NCBI GenBank assembly: GCA_964537035.1
Contig: CAZIAK010000048.1
Location: forward strand, 1-33,021
Reading direction: 5' to 3'
Length of the DNA stretch: 33,021 nt
Source: CAZIAK01 sp964537035
GTDB taxonomy: Bacteria > Planctomycetota > B15-G4
The notes beneath the pieces were generated by a model. The model ran no database searches and had not been told where the DNA came from. It worked only from the letters and a program-made list of their open reading frames with translations. Shown here piece by piece: positions 1-10,059 of the stretch. The stretch's first letter is position 1. Every line of letters begins with the position of its first letter. The position numbers and the translations under genes were made by a program.

Positions 1-19
1 GCTCGGTGCTCGGTGCTCG
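1..19. repeat. Short 7-bp tandem repeat
   Basis: The window opens with GCTCGGT repeated twice and followed by a partial third unit. It lies in a non-coding G-rich stretch upstream of the nar operon. No function can be assigned, and the repeat may extend beyond the window edge. Confidence 0.5.
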
Positions 20-80
20 TGGCTTGTGGGGATTGCAGGGGGGGCGGAGGCGGGTTGGTTGCATGGCTTCTGTGGCGAAG

Positions 81-98
81 TGCCAACCTCGGGTGGCA
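81..98. promoter_or_regulatory. Imperfect palindrome, candidate activator site upstream of the nar-act operon
   Basis: TGCCAACC-TC-GGGTGGCA is an 18-bp inverted repeat whose half-sites match at 7 of 8 positions. Its centre is about 175 bases upstream of the start predicted from the sigma-54 promoter at 238-254. Enhancer-binding proteins of sigma-54 systems commonly bind at that distance. The rest of 20-237 contains no gene I can support. The role is inferred from symmetry and position only. Confidence 0.35.
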
Positions 99-237
99 GT
101 GCTGCTAACCGGAGTTTGCGCTTTCTGTGGGGGCGTGCTTCCTGGCGAGACGTGAGCTGCGGGGGACGTGCTTGTGGCTGTTCGGCAGGTGTAGGGATTA
201 CGGCGCTCCGGTTGCGTCGTCGCGGGGGGAGGGGGTA

Positions 238-254
238 TTGGCACGGCGCTTGCG
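238..254 (+). promoter_or_regulatory. Sigma-54 (RpoN) -24/-12 promoter of the nar-act operon
   Basis: TTGGCACGGCGCTTGCG fits the sigma-54 consensus YTGGCACGrNNNTTGCW at every defined position except the last. The invariant GG is at 240-241 and the invariant GC at 252-253, exactly 10 bases apart. Transcription should start near 264-265, giving a leader of about 26 bases before the ATG at 291. An alternative ATG at 267 would then be almost leaderless, which supports 291. Sigma-54 control implies an ATP-dependent enhancer-binding activator, which is not encoded in this window. Confidence 0.75.
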
Positions 255-290
255 CTCTGCCTGCCGATGCCCTCGCGCGAGAGACTGTCC

Positions 291-1160
291 ATGCCCAAGG
301 TCGCCACGTTTACGGCCCTCCTCTTCTCCTTGGTCCTGGCGGGTTCTGCCTGGGCCCAGGCGCCGACTGAAGAGGCCTACACCTACTTCGAGCTGAACTG
401 CCAGAGCTGCCACACGATTGGTGGGGGTAGGTTGGCGGGACCCGATTTGAGCGGTGTGCTGGAGCGGCGTGACCGCGACTGGCTGACCAAGTTCATCCCC
501 GGGCCGAAGGCGGTCATCGACGGGGGCGACCCCTACGGTCAGACGCTGCTGCGGGATGCTCGGGGCGTCTACATGCCCGATCCCCCGGGGATGACCGCAG
601 CCTTGGCGGGCAAGCTGATCGACCTGATCGCCCATGAGTCGGGTCTGGAGAAGAGCCGCTTCGCTGGCCTGCAGATCTCCGACCGACCGCTGACCACCGA
701 AGACGTGGCCCTGGGGCGGCAGCTGTTCCGCGGTGAGGTCGACTTCGCCAGCGGCGCGCCCGCCTGCTTCAGCTGCCACACCGTTCAGGACGCTGGCGGG
801 TTTGGCGGCGGCCGGCTCGGCCCCGATCTCAGCGCCGTCTTCGGCAGGCTCGAAGGCCGCAAGGCCCTCTCCGCGTGGCTCAGCGCGCCGCCCTCAGCAG
901 TGATGGCCCCCGTGTACAGGATCACGCCCCTGGACAGCGACGAGGTGCTTGCGCTCACCGCCTACCTGAAGCACTCGGCTGAAAGCGGAGTGGAAGAGGC
1001 ACGGTCAGGCGTGCCGGCGTTCTTGTTGGTGGGCTGCGCTCTCGCCGCCCTGATTCTCGTTGGTTTCGACATCGCCTGGCGCAACCGGTACAGCGCCACC
1101 CGCAGGCCTCTCGTCGAGGGTGCCCGTCTGAAGAATCTCGTTGAAGGGAGGTCCCGTTGA
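291..1160 (+). CDS. Membrane-anchored di-heme cytochrome c (NarC-like)
   Basis: This is a periplasmic electron carrier of 289 residues. The N-terminus is a signal peptide with cleavage expected after AWA (about residue 22). Two class I cytochrome c domains follow, with heme sites CQSCH (37-41) and CFSCH (159-163). Methionines in the MPD and VMAP segments could be axial ligands. A single hydrophobic helix near residues 245-267 anchors the C-terminus, leaving a short basic tail in the cytoplasm. The in-frame ATG at 267 has no ribosome binding site and sits too close to the predicted transcription start, so 291 is preferred. The stop codon overlaps the narG start. A cytochrome c gene heading a nar operon recalls narC of Thermus; sequence homology to it is not established here. 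It may link ACIII or quinol oxidation to nitrate reduction. Confidence 0.85.
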   Translation: MPKVATFTALLFSLVLAGSAWAQAPTEEAYTYFELNCQSCHTIGGGRLAGPDLSGVLERRDRDWLTKFIPGPKAVIDGGDPYGQTLLRDARGVYMPDPPGMTAALAGKLIDLIAHESGLEKSRFAGLQISDRPLTTEDVALGRQLFRGEVDFASGAPACFSCHTVQDAGGFGGGRLGPDLSAVFGRLEGRKALSAWLSAPPSAVMAPVYRITPLDSDEVLALTAYLKHSAESGVEEARSGVPAFLLVGCALAALILVGFDIAWRNRYSATRRPLVEGARLKNLVEGRSR

Positions 1161-4100
1161 GCAAGTCTGGGACAAAGGGTCAAAACGGTAGCGGCCAGGG
1201 CAACCCCTGGATTCAGGACAGCGTCGACCCGCAGGCTCGCTCCTGGGAGGAGTTCTACCGCAACCGCTGGCAGCACGACAAAGTGGTGCGCAGCACCCAT
1301 GGCGTGAACTGCACGGGCTCCTGCTCGTGGAACATCCACGTCAAGGACGGCATCGTCGCCTGGGAGATGCAGGCGCTCGACTACCCGCGCCTGGCCGCGG
1401 ACATGCCCCAGTACGAGCCCCGGGGTTGTCAGCGAGGCATCAGCTACTCCTGGTACCTCTACAGCCCGCTGCGGGTGAAGTACCCCTACATTCGCGGTGC
1501 CCTGCTCGACCTGTGGCGTGAAGCCAAGGCCATCCACGAAGACCCCGTCGATGCCTGGAAGTGGCTGCAGTCCGACCCGGACCGTCGCGCCCGCTACCAG
1601 CGCGCCCGGGGCAAGGGTGGCCTGCGTCGCACCAACTGGGACACGGCCCTCGAGATCACCGCAGCGGCCAACGTGCACACGATCAAGGAGCATGGCCCCG
1701 ACCGCATCGCCGGCTTCTCGCCCATCCCGGCCATGTCGATGGTCAGCTACGCCGGTGGCTCGCGGCTGATGCAGCTGCTGGGCGGCGTCTCGCTCTCGTT
1801 CTACGACTGGTATTGCGATCTGCCCAACGCCTCGCCCGAGGTCTGGGGCGAGCAGACCGACGTGAACGAGTCGGCTGACTGGTATCAGTCGAAGTTCCTG
1901 GCGGTCATGGGCAGCAACCTGAACATGACCCGCACCCCCGACGTGCCCTTCGCGTCCCAGGCTCGCACCAACGGCACGAAGATGGTGGTCTTCTCACCTG
2001 ACTTCAACCAGGTGGCCAAGTACGCCGACGAATGGATCGCCCTGAACGCAGGCCAGGACGGCGCCTGGTGGATGGCGGTCAACCACATCATCCTCAAGGA
2101 ATGCCACCACGAGCAGCAGGAGCCGGCCTTCCTCGAGTACACCAAGCAGTTCACCGACTCGGGCTTCCTTGTCGAACTGAACGCTGACGGTGAGGGTTAC
2201 GAGGCCGGACGGCTGCTCCGGGCCGGGCGGCTCGAGCACTACGCCGACGAAGAGAACGGCGAGTGGAAGTTCTTGCAGTGGGACCGTGGCGACAACCGGC
2301 CCAAGATGCCCATGGGCAGCTCTGGCCATCGCTGGGGCAAAGAGAAGGGCAAGTGGAACCTCAAGCCCGAGGACGGGAAAGACGGCAGCCCCATCGATGC
2401 GGAGCTGACCTTCCTGAAGCAGCACGACGGGGAGGCGCAGGTGCGCTTCGACGATTTCGCAGGAGGAGAGTCGCACTACCGCGGTGTGCCCACCCGCACG
2501 GTGCAGACCGCTGATGGCCCGGTGACCGTGGCCACGGTCTACGACCTGCTCATGGCTCAATACGGCGTGGGCCGTGAGGGCCTGACGGGCGCCTACCCCA
2601 CGAGCTACGACGACGACGCGGTCTACACGCCAGCCTGGGCCGAGCGCTACACCGGCATCGATCGCGAGACGATCATCCGCTTCGCCCGGGAGTGGGCCAG
2701 CACCGCCAAGCACACCGGCGGCAAGTGCACGGTGATCATCGGCGCGGGCATCAACCACTGGTACCACGCGAACCTCATGTACCGGGCCGCGATTCATGCG
2801 CTGCTCTTCTGCGGTTGTGTCGGGGTCAACGGCGGCGGCCTGGCGCACTACGTGGGCCAGGAGAAGCTGGCGCCCATGGAGCCCTGGTCGTCCATCGCCC
2901 TGGGCAAAGACTGGTACGCCCCGTCGCGCCTGCAGAACGCGCCCAGCTGGCACTACGTGCACACCGATCAGTGGCGCTACGAGCGCAGCTTCCGCGACTA
3001 TCACACCGTCCCCGAGAAGCAGCCCGAGGGTAGCTTGGCCGACGGGCACACCATGGACGCCAACGTGCGCGCGGTGCGCAACGGTTGGCTTCCCTTCTAC
3101 CCGCAGTTCGAGAAGAGCTCCCTCGAGCTGTGTGACGACGCGAGGGCCGCCGGGGCCGAGTCCGACGAAGAGATCGCCACCTGGGTGAAAGACCAGCTGG
3201 TGGCCAAGCAGCTGAAGTTCGCCATCGAGAAGCCTGACGCCGAAGAGTGCTGGCCGCGGGTCTGGTTCATCTGGCGCGGCAACGCCCTGATGAGTTCGGC
3301 CAAGGGTCACGAGTACTTCTTGAAGCACTACCTCGGCACCCACACCAACACGATCTCGCAAGACATGGCCGAGGGTCATGTCGAAGAGGTCGAGTGGCTG
3401 GCCAAGGCGCCTCAGGGCAAGATGGATCTGATCGTCGACCTGAACTTCCGCATGGACACGACGGCGCTCTACTCCGACATCATCCTGCCGGCGGCGACCT
3501 GGTACGAGAAGGCCGACCTCAACAGCACGGACATGCACAGCTTCATCCATCCGCTGAGCAAGGCCGTGCCGCCCTGCTGGGAGAGCCGTTCCGACTGGGA
3601 CATCTTCCGCAGCGTGGCGAAGGAGATCTCGAAGCTGGCGCCCAAGCACCTGCCGGGCAAGCAGAAGGACATCATGGCCATGCCATTGGCCCATGACTCA
3701 CCGGCAGAGATCGCCCAGCCGCGCATCAAGGACTGGCACAAGGGCGAGTGCGAGGCCATCCCGGGCAAGACCATGCCGGGGCTGAAGGTCGTCGACCGTG
3801 ACTACTCGCAGCTCTACGATCAGTTCGTGAGCTACGGCCCGAACGTCCGCGCAGGCGGCCTGGGTGCTCACGGGACGCACTACGACGTCGAGGACTTCTA
3901 CGACGAGCTGGTCGAGCACGGGCCGACCCAGACGTGCGACGGGGTGACCTACCCGTCGCTCAAGACCGCCGAGCAGGTCTGCGATGTGATCCTGAACCTG
4001 GCCACGGTGACCAACGGCGAGCTGGCCTACCGCTCGTACAAGGACATGGAGGTCAAGACCGGGCTGGAGCTGGCGGACCTGGCGGAGAAGAACCGCGGGG

Positions 4101-4825
4101 CTCGGACCAGCTACAAGGACCTGCAGGCACAGCCGCGGCGGCTGCTGAACAGTCCCATGTGGTCAGGGCTCACGGAGAACGGGCGGCCCTACGCACCCTT
4201 CACCTACAACCGAGAGAAGCTGGTGCCCTGGCGCACGCTCACCGGCCGCCAGCATCTGTACCTCGACCACGACGGCTACATCCAGTTCGGCGAGCATCTG
4301 CCCACCTACAAGCCCAAGCCCCAGCCTGCAGACTACGCCGACCTGGTCTTCAGCGAAGAGAGGGGGCCCACGCTCAAGCTCAACTTCTTGACGCCTCACG
4401 GCAAGTGGCACATGCACTCGACCTACGGTGACAACCACCGTATGACCACGTTGTCTCGCGGGGTGGAGCCGTTCTGGATCAACGACAAGGACGCGGCGTC
4501 CATCGACATCGCGGACAACGACTGGGTCGAGGTGCACAACGACCACGGCGTGGTGGTGACCAGGGCAGCGGTGAGCGCGAGGCTCCCCCGAGGCCTGTGC
4601 ATCATCTACCACTCGCCCGAGCGCACGCTGTCCGTGCCCAAGAGCCCGCTGCGCAAGCACCGTCGGGCTGGCGGTCACAACAGCCTGACGCGCACACGGC
4701 TCAAGCCCAATCTGATGGTGGGTGGCTACGGCCAGTTCACCTACCACTTCAACTACTGGGGTCCGACGGGGTGCAACAGAGACACGCACATCCTCGTCCG
4801 CAAGTGCCCCGAACTTGTCTGGTGA
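1157..4825 (+). CDS. narG: Respiratory nitrate reductase alpha subunit NarG
   Basis: This is the catalytic molybdenum bis-MGD subunit that reduces nitrate to nitrite. The 1222-residue length matches the NarG family. The FS0 iron-sulfur site is formed by His48, Cys52, Cys56 and Cys91 (HGVNCTGSC and RGCQRG). The Mo ligand is expected to be Asp221 in FYDWYCDLP. The C-terminus carries the typical GGYGQFTYHFNYWGPTG segment. There is no twin-arginine signal, so the enzyme should face the cytoplasm as in the E. coli type rather than the exported archaeal type. The start is TTG at 1157, overlapping the cytochrome stop as TTGA, and it is supported by the strong site GGGAGG at 1146-1151. The rare start codon may limit translation or couple it to the gene before. 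Confidence 0.97.
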   Translation: MSKSGTKGQNGSGQGNPWIQDSVDPQARSWEEFYRNRWQHDKVVRSTHGVNCTGSCSWNIHVKDGIVAWEMQALDYPRLAADMPQYEPRGCQRGISYSWYLYSPLRVKYPYIRGALLDLWREAKAIHEDPVDAWKWLQSDPDRRARYQRARGKGGLRRTNWDTALEITAAANVHTIKEHGPDRIAGFSPIPAMSMVSYAGGSRLMQLLGGVSLSFYDWYCDLPNASPEVWGEQTDVNESADWYQSKFLAVMGSNLNMTRTPDVPFASQARTNGTKMVVFSPDFNQVAKYADEWIALNAGQDGAWWMAVNHIILKECHHEQQEPAFLEYTKQFTDSGFLVELNADGEGYEAGRLLRAGRLEHYADEENGEWKFLQWDRGDNRPKMPMGSSGHRWGKEKGKWNLKPEDGKDGSPIDAELTFLKQHDGEAQVRFDDFAGGESHYRGVPTRTVQTADGPVTVATVYDLLMAQYGVGREGLTGAYPTSYDDDAVYTPAWAERYTGIDRETIIRFAREWASTAKHTGGKCTVIIGAGINHWYHANLMYRAAIHALLFCGCVGVNGGGLAHYVGQEKLAPMEPWSSIALGKDWYAPSRLQNAPSWHYVHTDQWRYERSFRDYHTVPEKQPEGSLADGHTMDANVRAVRNGWLPFYPQFEKSSLELCDDARAAGAESDEEIATWVKDQLVAKQLKFAIEKPDAEECWPRVWFIWRGNALMSSAKGHEYFLKHYLGTHTNTISQDMAEGHVEEVEWLAKAPQGKMDLIVDLNFRMDTTALYSDIILPAATWYEKADLNSTDMHSFIHPLSKAVPPCWESRSDWDIFRSVAKEISKLAPKHLPGKQKDIMAMPLAHDSPAEIAQPRIKDWHKGECEAIPGKTMPGLKVVDRDYSQLYDQFVSYGPNVRAGGLGAHGTHYDVEDFYDELVEHGPTQTCDGVTYPSLKTAEQVCDVILNLATVTNGELAYRSYKDMEVKTGLELADLAEKNRGARTSYKDLQAQPRRLLNSPMWSGLTENGRPYAPFTYNREKLVPWRTLTGRQHLYLDHDGYIQFGEHLPTYKPKPQPADYADLVFSEERGPTLKLNFLTPHGKWHMHSTYGDNHRMTTLSRGVEPFWINDKDAASIDIADNDWVEVHNDHGVVVTRAAVSARLPRGLCIIYHSPERTLSVPKSPLRKHRRAGGHNSLTRTRLKPNLMVGGYGQFTYHFNYWGPTGCNRDTHILVRKCPELVW

Positions 4826-4847
4826 TCTGAAAGAGAGGATCGAAAAC

Positions 4848-6335
<1,488 letters not shown>

Positions 6336-6337
6336 CC

Positions 6338-6958
6338 ATGAGACCGTCAACCGAGGTTCATGATGCCCTCGCCCGGCTCTGCGAGTACCCCCGTGATGGC
6401 TTCCCCGGTTTCATCGAAGAGGCCGCAACGGTGGTCTCGAGAGATTGCCCGGAGGCCTGGACGAAGCTCGAACCCTTCATCGAGTACGCGCGGGGGCAGA
6501 CCCTGGGCGAGCTCGAAGAGCGGTTCACCCGCACCTTCGACAACTCGGCTGAGCGTGCCCTCGAGATCGGCTGGCACGTCTTCGGCGAGAACTACACCCG
6601 GGGCACGTTCATGGTGCGCATGCGCCAACGTCTCCGCGAGGTCGGTGTCGAAGAGAACGGCGAGCTGCCCGACCACCTGAGTCACATGCTGCCCCTGCTC
6701 GGGCGTGCCGAAGCAGACTGGTGCGGACGCACGGCCCACGACTCCGTGTCCCTGGCTCTGGGCCGGGTGCACGAAGAACTGATCAAGATCAAGAACCCCT
6801 GGGCCGGCGTGATCGACGCCGTGCTCACGGTGATGTCCTTGCACGTCAAGCCGGTAGACGAGGGCCCGGAGTACGCACCCCAGCCCTTGCCGCCGCTGCC
6901 CGATCCACAAGGTGATCGCTGGGGCGATGGGCCCAGCGATGGAGGGATGTGTTCATGA
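6338..6958 (+). CDS. narJ: Nitrate reductase assembly chaperone NarJ
   Basis: This cytoplasmic chaperone of the NarJ/TorD family binds NarG and assists molybdenum cofactor insertion and membrane attachment of NarGH. It has 206 residues, is mostly helical, and has no signal peptide. The central family signature is HVFGENYTRGTFMVRM followed by ELPDHLSHMLPLLGR. The ATG lies 2 bases after the narH stop with GCGAGGG upstream. The end overlaps narI as ATGA. Its position between narH and narI is the classical narGHJI order. Confidence 0.92.
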   Translation: MRPSTEVHDALARLCEYPRDGFPGFIEEAATVVSRDCPEAWTKLEPFIEYARGQTLGELEERFTRTFDNSAERALEIGWHVFGENYTRGTFMVRMRQRLREVGVEENGELPDHLSHMLPLLGRAEADWCGRTAHDSVSLALGRVHEELIKIKNPWAGVIDAVLTVMSLHVKPVDEGPEYAPQPLPPLPDPQGDRWGDGPSDGGMCS

Positions 6959-7644
6959 GTGACTTTCTTCTGTTTGGCGTGCTGCCCTATGTCTCCATGG
7001 GCATTTTCTTCCTGGTCACCATCCAGCGCTATCGCCAACGGAGCTTCACCTACAGCAGCTTGAGCTCCCAGTTCCTGGAGAACAAGAGCCACTTCTGGGG
7101 GACCGTGCCCTTTCACTACGGCATCCTCTTCGTGGTCTTCCTGCACCTGGTGGGGCTGCTGATTCCTGACCTGATCCTGGCCTGGAACGCGGCGCCCATG
7201 CGCCTGTTCATCACCGAGACCACGGGCCTGGCCATGGCCGTGATCACCATGGTGGGGCTGGTGAACATCATCATGCGGCGGCTCAACGACAGCAAGTCGC
7301 GCACGGTGACGACCGTGAGTGACTGGATCATCTACGGCCTGATCGGCGTGCAGGTGGGTACGGGTATCGCCGTGGCACTGTTCCATGGTTGGGGCAGCTC
7401 GTGGTTCGCCACCTCGCTCGCGCCGTGGTTCTGGTCCCTGGTCAAGCTGTCCCCCGAGGTGGGCTATGTCTCGGCTCTGCCCTGGCTGGTCAAGGCGCAC
7501 ATCATCAACGCCTGGTTGTTGGTGGGCTTCTTCCCCTTCACCCGCCTGGTGCACATCCTGGTGGTGCCCAACCCCTACCTGTGGCGACGCACTCAAGTGG
7601 TGATCTGGAACTACGACCGCAAGCGCGTTCGTGATGTCGATTGA
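6955..7644 (+). CDS. narI: Respiratory nitrate reductase gamma subunit NarI (cytochrome b)
   Basis: This membrane cytochrome b oxidises quinol at the outer face and passes electrons through two hemes b to NarH. It has 229 residues and five hydrophobic helices, the normal size. The heme ligands are expected to be His54 and His64 in the second helix and His182 and His200 in the last; the 10- and 18-residue spacings match those of E. coli NarI. The ATG at 6955 overlaps the narJ stop and has GGAGGG at 6941-6946. A GTG at 6949 lies too close to that site. The C-terminus reads FPFTRLVHILVVPNPYLWR, typical of the family. Confidence 0.95.
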   Translation: MSDFLLFGVLPYVSMGIFFLVTIQRYRQRSFTYSSLSSQFLENKSHFWGTVPFHYGILFVVFLHLVGLLIPDLILAWNAAPMRLFITETTGLAMAVITMVGLVNIIMRRLNDSKSRTVTTVSDWIIYGLIGVQVGTGIAVALFHGWGSSWFATSLAPWFWSLVKLSPEVGYVSALPWLVKAHIINAWLLVGFFPFTRLVHILVVPNPYLWRRTQVVIWNYDRKRVRDVD

Positions 7645-7702
7645 CGACTCATTAACAAACCCAAGAACTCAAGAAGCTAGCACCCCCTGAGGAGGGATGA
7701 CG

Positions 7703-9358
7703 ATGGCCGATGCAGGCGACAGCAAGGGCTCAGTGGGCGCACGCACACCACCCCGCTGGGACGTTGAAGACGAGGGCTTCTGGGAGAGCACGGGCAAGAA
7801 GATCGCCTCGCGCAACCTCTGGGTCTCGATCCCCAACCTGCTCTGTGGCTTCTCGGTCTGGCTGTACTGGGGCATGGTGGCCAAGTACATCCAGAAGGCC
7901 CACTTCGCCAACGGCGATCTGTTCAACTTCCTCGACGGCGACGGCATGCCCTACGACGGGGACGGCTACCGGGCCCTGCTCTTCGGCCTGCCCGCAGTCG
8001 CGGGCTTGATGGGCGCCACCCTGCGCATCCCCAACTCGTTCATGATCGCCATCTGCGGCGGCCGCAACGTCAAGTTCATGACCACCTTGATGCTGCTCCT
8101 GCCCGCCCTGGGCGCGGGCTTCGCACTGCAGCAGCCCGACACGAGCTTCATGACCTTCATCATGCTGGCGGCGCTCTCAGGGGTGGGTGGTGGCGCCTTC
8201 GCCTCCTCCATGTCGAACATCAGCTTCTTCTACCCGAAGAAGATGCAGGGTCTGGCCCTCGGTCTCAACGCGGGCCTGGGCAACGCCGGTGTCTCGGTGA
8301 TGCAGTTCCTGATCCCCTACATCATCACCTTCGGGGCCTTCGGCGCCATCGGTGGCGAGCCCTACCAGGTGGGGGACAAGCAGCTCTGGATTCAGAACGC
8401 CGCCCTGGTGTGGGTGCCGATCCTGGCCCTGTTCATGGTCATGGCCTTCTTGTTCATGAACAACCTGCCTCAGCACAAGTGCGGCTCGACCATGAGCGCC
8501 GTGGGCAAGTATCTCTGGCTCAGCCTGCTGGGCTTTCTCGGTGGTGGGCTGGCGGTCTTCTTGTTGCGCAGCGACTGGGGCGGCTTCCCTGAGCTGGCCA
8601 AGATCTTCGTCATCCTGGTCGTCGCCGTGCTGGTGACCCTCTTCTTGATGAAGAAGGCCACGCCCGCCGAGACCAAGGAGAAACTCGACAAGCAGTTCGA
8701 GATCTTCCACAACAAGCACAACTGGGTCATGACCTGGCTGTACACGATGACCTTTGGTTCGTTCATCGGCTACGCCAACGCCTTCCCCAAGCTGATCGAT
8801 GATGTGTTCGGCTTTGTCAGGGTCGCTGCCGACGGTTCGGCACTACCCGAGGCGATCCTCAACCCGAACGCTCCCGTCACCGCCAACTTCATCTGGATCG
8901 GCGCAGGTGTGGGTGCGCTCATTCGTCCGGTGGGCGGTTGGCTCTCCGACAAGATCGGCGGCGCCCGGGTCACGCACTGGGACACGATCGTCATGATCGG
9001 CGCCACCATCGGCGCGGGCTACTACGTCTCCCTCGCGGCGCAGTCGCCAAACCCCGAGCAGTTCTTCATGCCCTTCCTGCTCATCTTCATCCTGCTCTTT
9101 GCCACCACGGGCATCGGCAACGGCTCGACCTTCCGCATGATCCCGATCATCTTCAGCAAGGATCAGGCCGGGCCCGTTCTGGGCTGGACCTCAGCCATCG
9201 CGGCCTACGGCGCCTTTTTGATCCCCAAGATCTTCGCCACCCAGATCAAGAACGGTACGCCTGAGTACGCCCTCTATGGCTTTGCCGGGTATTACCTCAC
9301 CTGCCTCGTCGTGAACTGGTGGTTCTACGCCCGGCGCAACGCGGAGATCCCCTGCTGA
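7703..9358 (+). CDS. narK: Nitrate/nitrite MFS transporter NarK
   Basis: This is a twelve-helix transporter of the NarK/NasA (NNP) family, about 551 residues long. Nitrate must enter for the inward-facing NarG and nitrite must leave. Nitrate signature 1 is visible as ALGLNAGLGNAGVS (about residues 186-200) and signature 2 as TTGIGNGSTFRMIPI. Likely substrate arginines are Arg108 in LRIPNSF and Arg408 in LIRPVGGW. It is a single transporter, not a NarK1-NarK2 fusion. The ATG at 7703 sits 7 bases after GGAGG; the ATG at 7697 is too close to it. The 58-base gap after narI is the largest in the operon and relatively A-rich, but no convincing promoter is seen there. The stop overlaps the actA start. 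Confidence 0.93.
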   Translation: MADAGDSKGSVGARTPPRWDVEDEGFWESTGKKIASRNLWVSIPNLLCGFSVWLYWGMVAKYIQKAHFANGDLFNFLDGDGMPYDGDGYRALLFGLPAVAGLMGATLRIPNSFMIAICGGRNVKFMTTLMLLLPALGAGFALQQPDTSFMTFIMLAALSGVGGGAFASSMSNISFFYPKKMQGLALGLNAGLGNAGVSVMQFLIPYIITFGAFGAIGGEPYQVGDKQLWIQNAALVWVPILALFMVMAFLFMNNLPQHKCGSTMSAVGKYLWLSLLGFLGGGLAVFLLRSDWGGFPELAKIFVILVVAVLVTLFLMKKATPAETKEKLDKQFEIFHNKHNWVMTWLYTMTFGSFIGYANAFPKLIDDVFGFVRVAADGSALPEAILNPNAPVTANFIWIGAGVGALIRPVGGWLSDKIGGARVTHWDTIVMIGATIGAGYYVSLAAQSPNPEQFFMPFLLIFILLFATTGIGNGSTFRMIPIIFSKDQAGPVLGWTSAIAAYGAFLIPKIFATQIKNGTPEYALYGFAGYYLTCLVVNWWFYARRNAEIPC

Positions 9359-10035
9359 TGTCCGTGACGCGCAACATGCCTGTCCTCCTGGGCCTGATCG
9401 CCGTCTTTGGCCTGGCCGTGGTGTTCGCTGGCGCCGATTGGCGGGTGCCGGCGGCCAACACGGGCTACGCGCCGGAGCAGCCCTTGGCCTACAGCCATCG
9501 TCTGCATGCTGGTGAGCTGGGCATCGACTGCACGTACTGTCACTTCGGTGCGCGGACCAGTCGCCACGCGGGCATCCCGCCAGCTGATCTGTGCATGAAC
9601 TGTCACAAGACGGTGAGCGCGGGTTTCGACCAGGTGCTGCAAGAGCGGGAGCTGGCCCTCGCTGAAGAGCGTGAGCCGAACCGCATCGTCTCAGAGTCCA
9701 TCGCCCGGCTGTACGCGGCGGTGGGCTTGGACGAAGACCTGGAAACCCTGCCGGGGGGACCGGTTCCCCTCGACTGGGTCTCCGTGCACAACCTGCCTGA
9801 CTTCGTGGCCTTCGATCACAGGCCCCACGTGGCTCGGGGGTTGGCTTGCCAGACCTGCCACGGGCCCGTGCAGGCCATGGAGCGCATGCGCCAGCAAGAA
9901 GATCTGTCCATGGGTTGGTGCGTCAACTGCCATCGCAGCCAGTCCGTTGACCCTGCCGCAGGGCTGACGGAGGTCCATGACGGCCTGCCCAGCGGCGAGC
10001 ATGTCTCCACCGATTGCGCGATCTGCCACTACTGA
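9358..10035 (+). CDS. actA: Alternative complex III penta-heme cytochrome c subunit ActA
   Basis: ActA is a periplasmic multi-heme electron relay of ACIII, the quinol:cytochrome c oxidoreductase unrelated to bc1. This 225-residue protein has one N-terminal membrane helix (about residues 8-25) and five CXXCH sites: CTYCH (58-62), CMNCH (79-83), CQTCH, CVNCH and a final CAICH that ends one residue before the C-terminus. Five hemes is the expected ActA count. The ATG is shared with the narK stop as TGATG, so narK and actA are probably translationally coupled. The frame stays open 13 codons further upstream within narK, and that part is discarded. Confidence 0.93.
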   Translation: MSVTRNMPVLLGLIAVFGLAVVFAGADWRVPAANTGYAPEQPLAYSHRLHAGELGIDCTYCHFGARTSRHAGIPPADLCMNCHKTVSAGFDQVLQERELALAEEREPNRIVSESIARLYAAVGLDEDLETLPGGPVPLDWVSVHNLPDFVAFDHRPHVARGLACQTCHGPVQAMERMRQQEDLSMGWCVNCHRSQSVDPAAGLTEVHDGLPSGEHVSTDCAICHY

Positions 10036-10059
10036 ATCCCTCGAGCCGAACCTGACGCG

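Noticed and set aside
267..290. Upstream ATG for the first cytochrome
   Set aside because: It has no binding site, adds a charged stretch before a good signal peptide, and lies only about 2 bases from the start predicted by the sigma-54 promoter.
1994..3694. 566-codon open frame antisense to narG
   Set aside because: The sense strand is unambiguous NarG. The antisense product is rich in Val, His, Arg and Gly with no recognisable domain, as expected from the third-position GC bias of the real gene.
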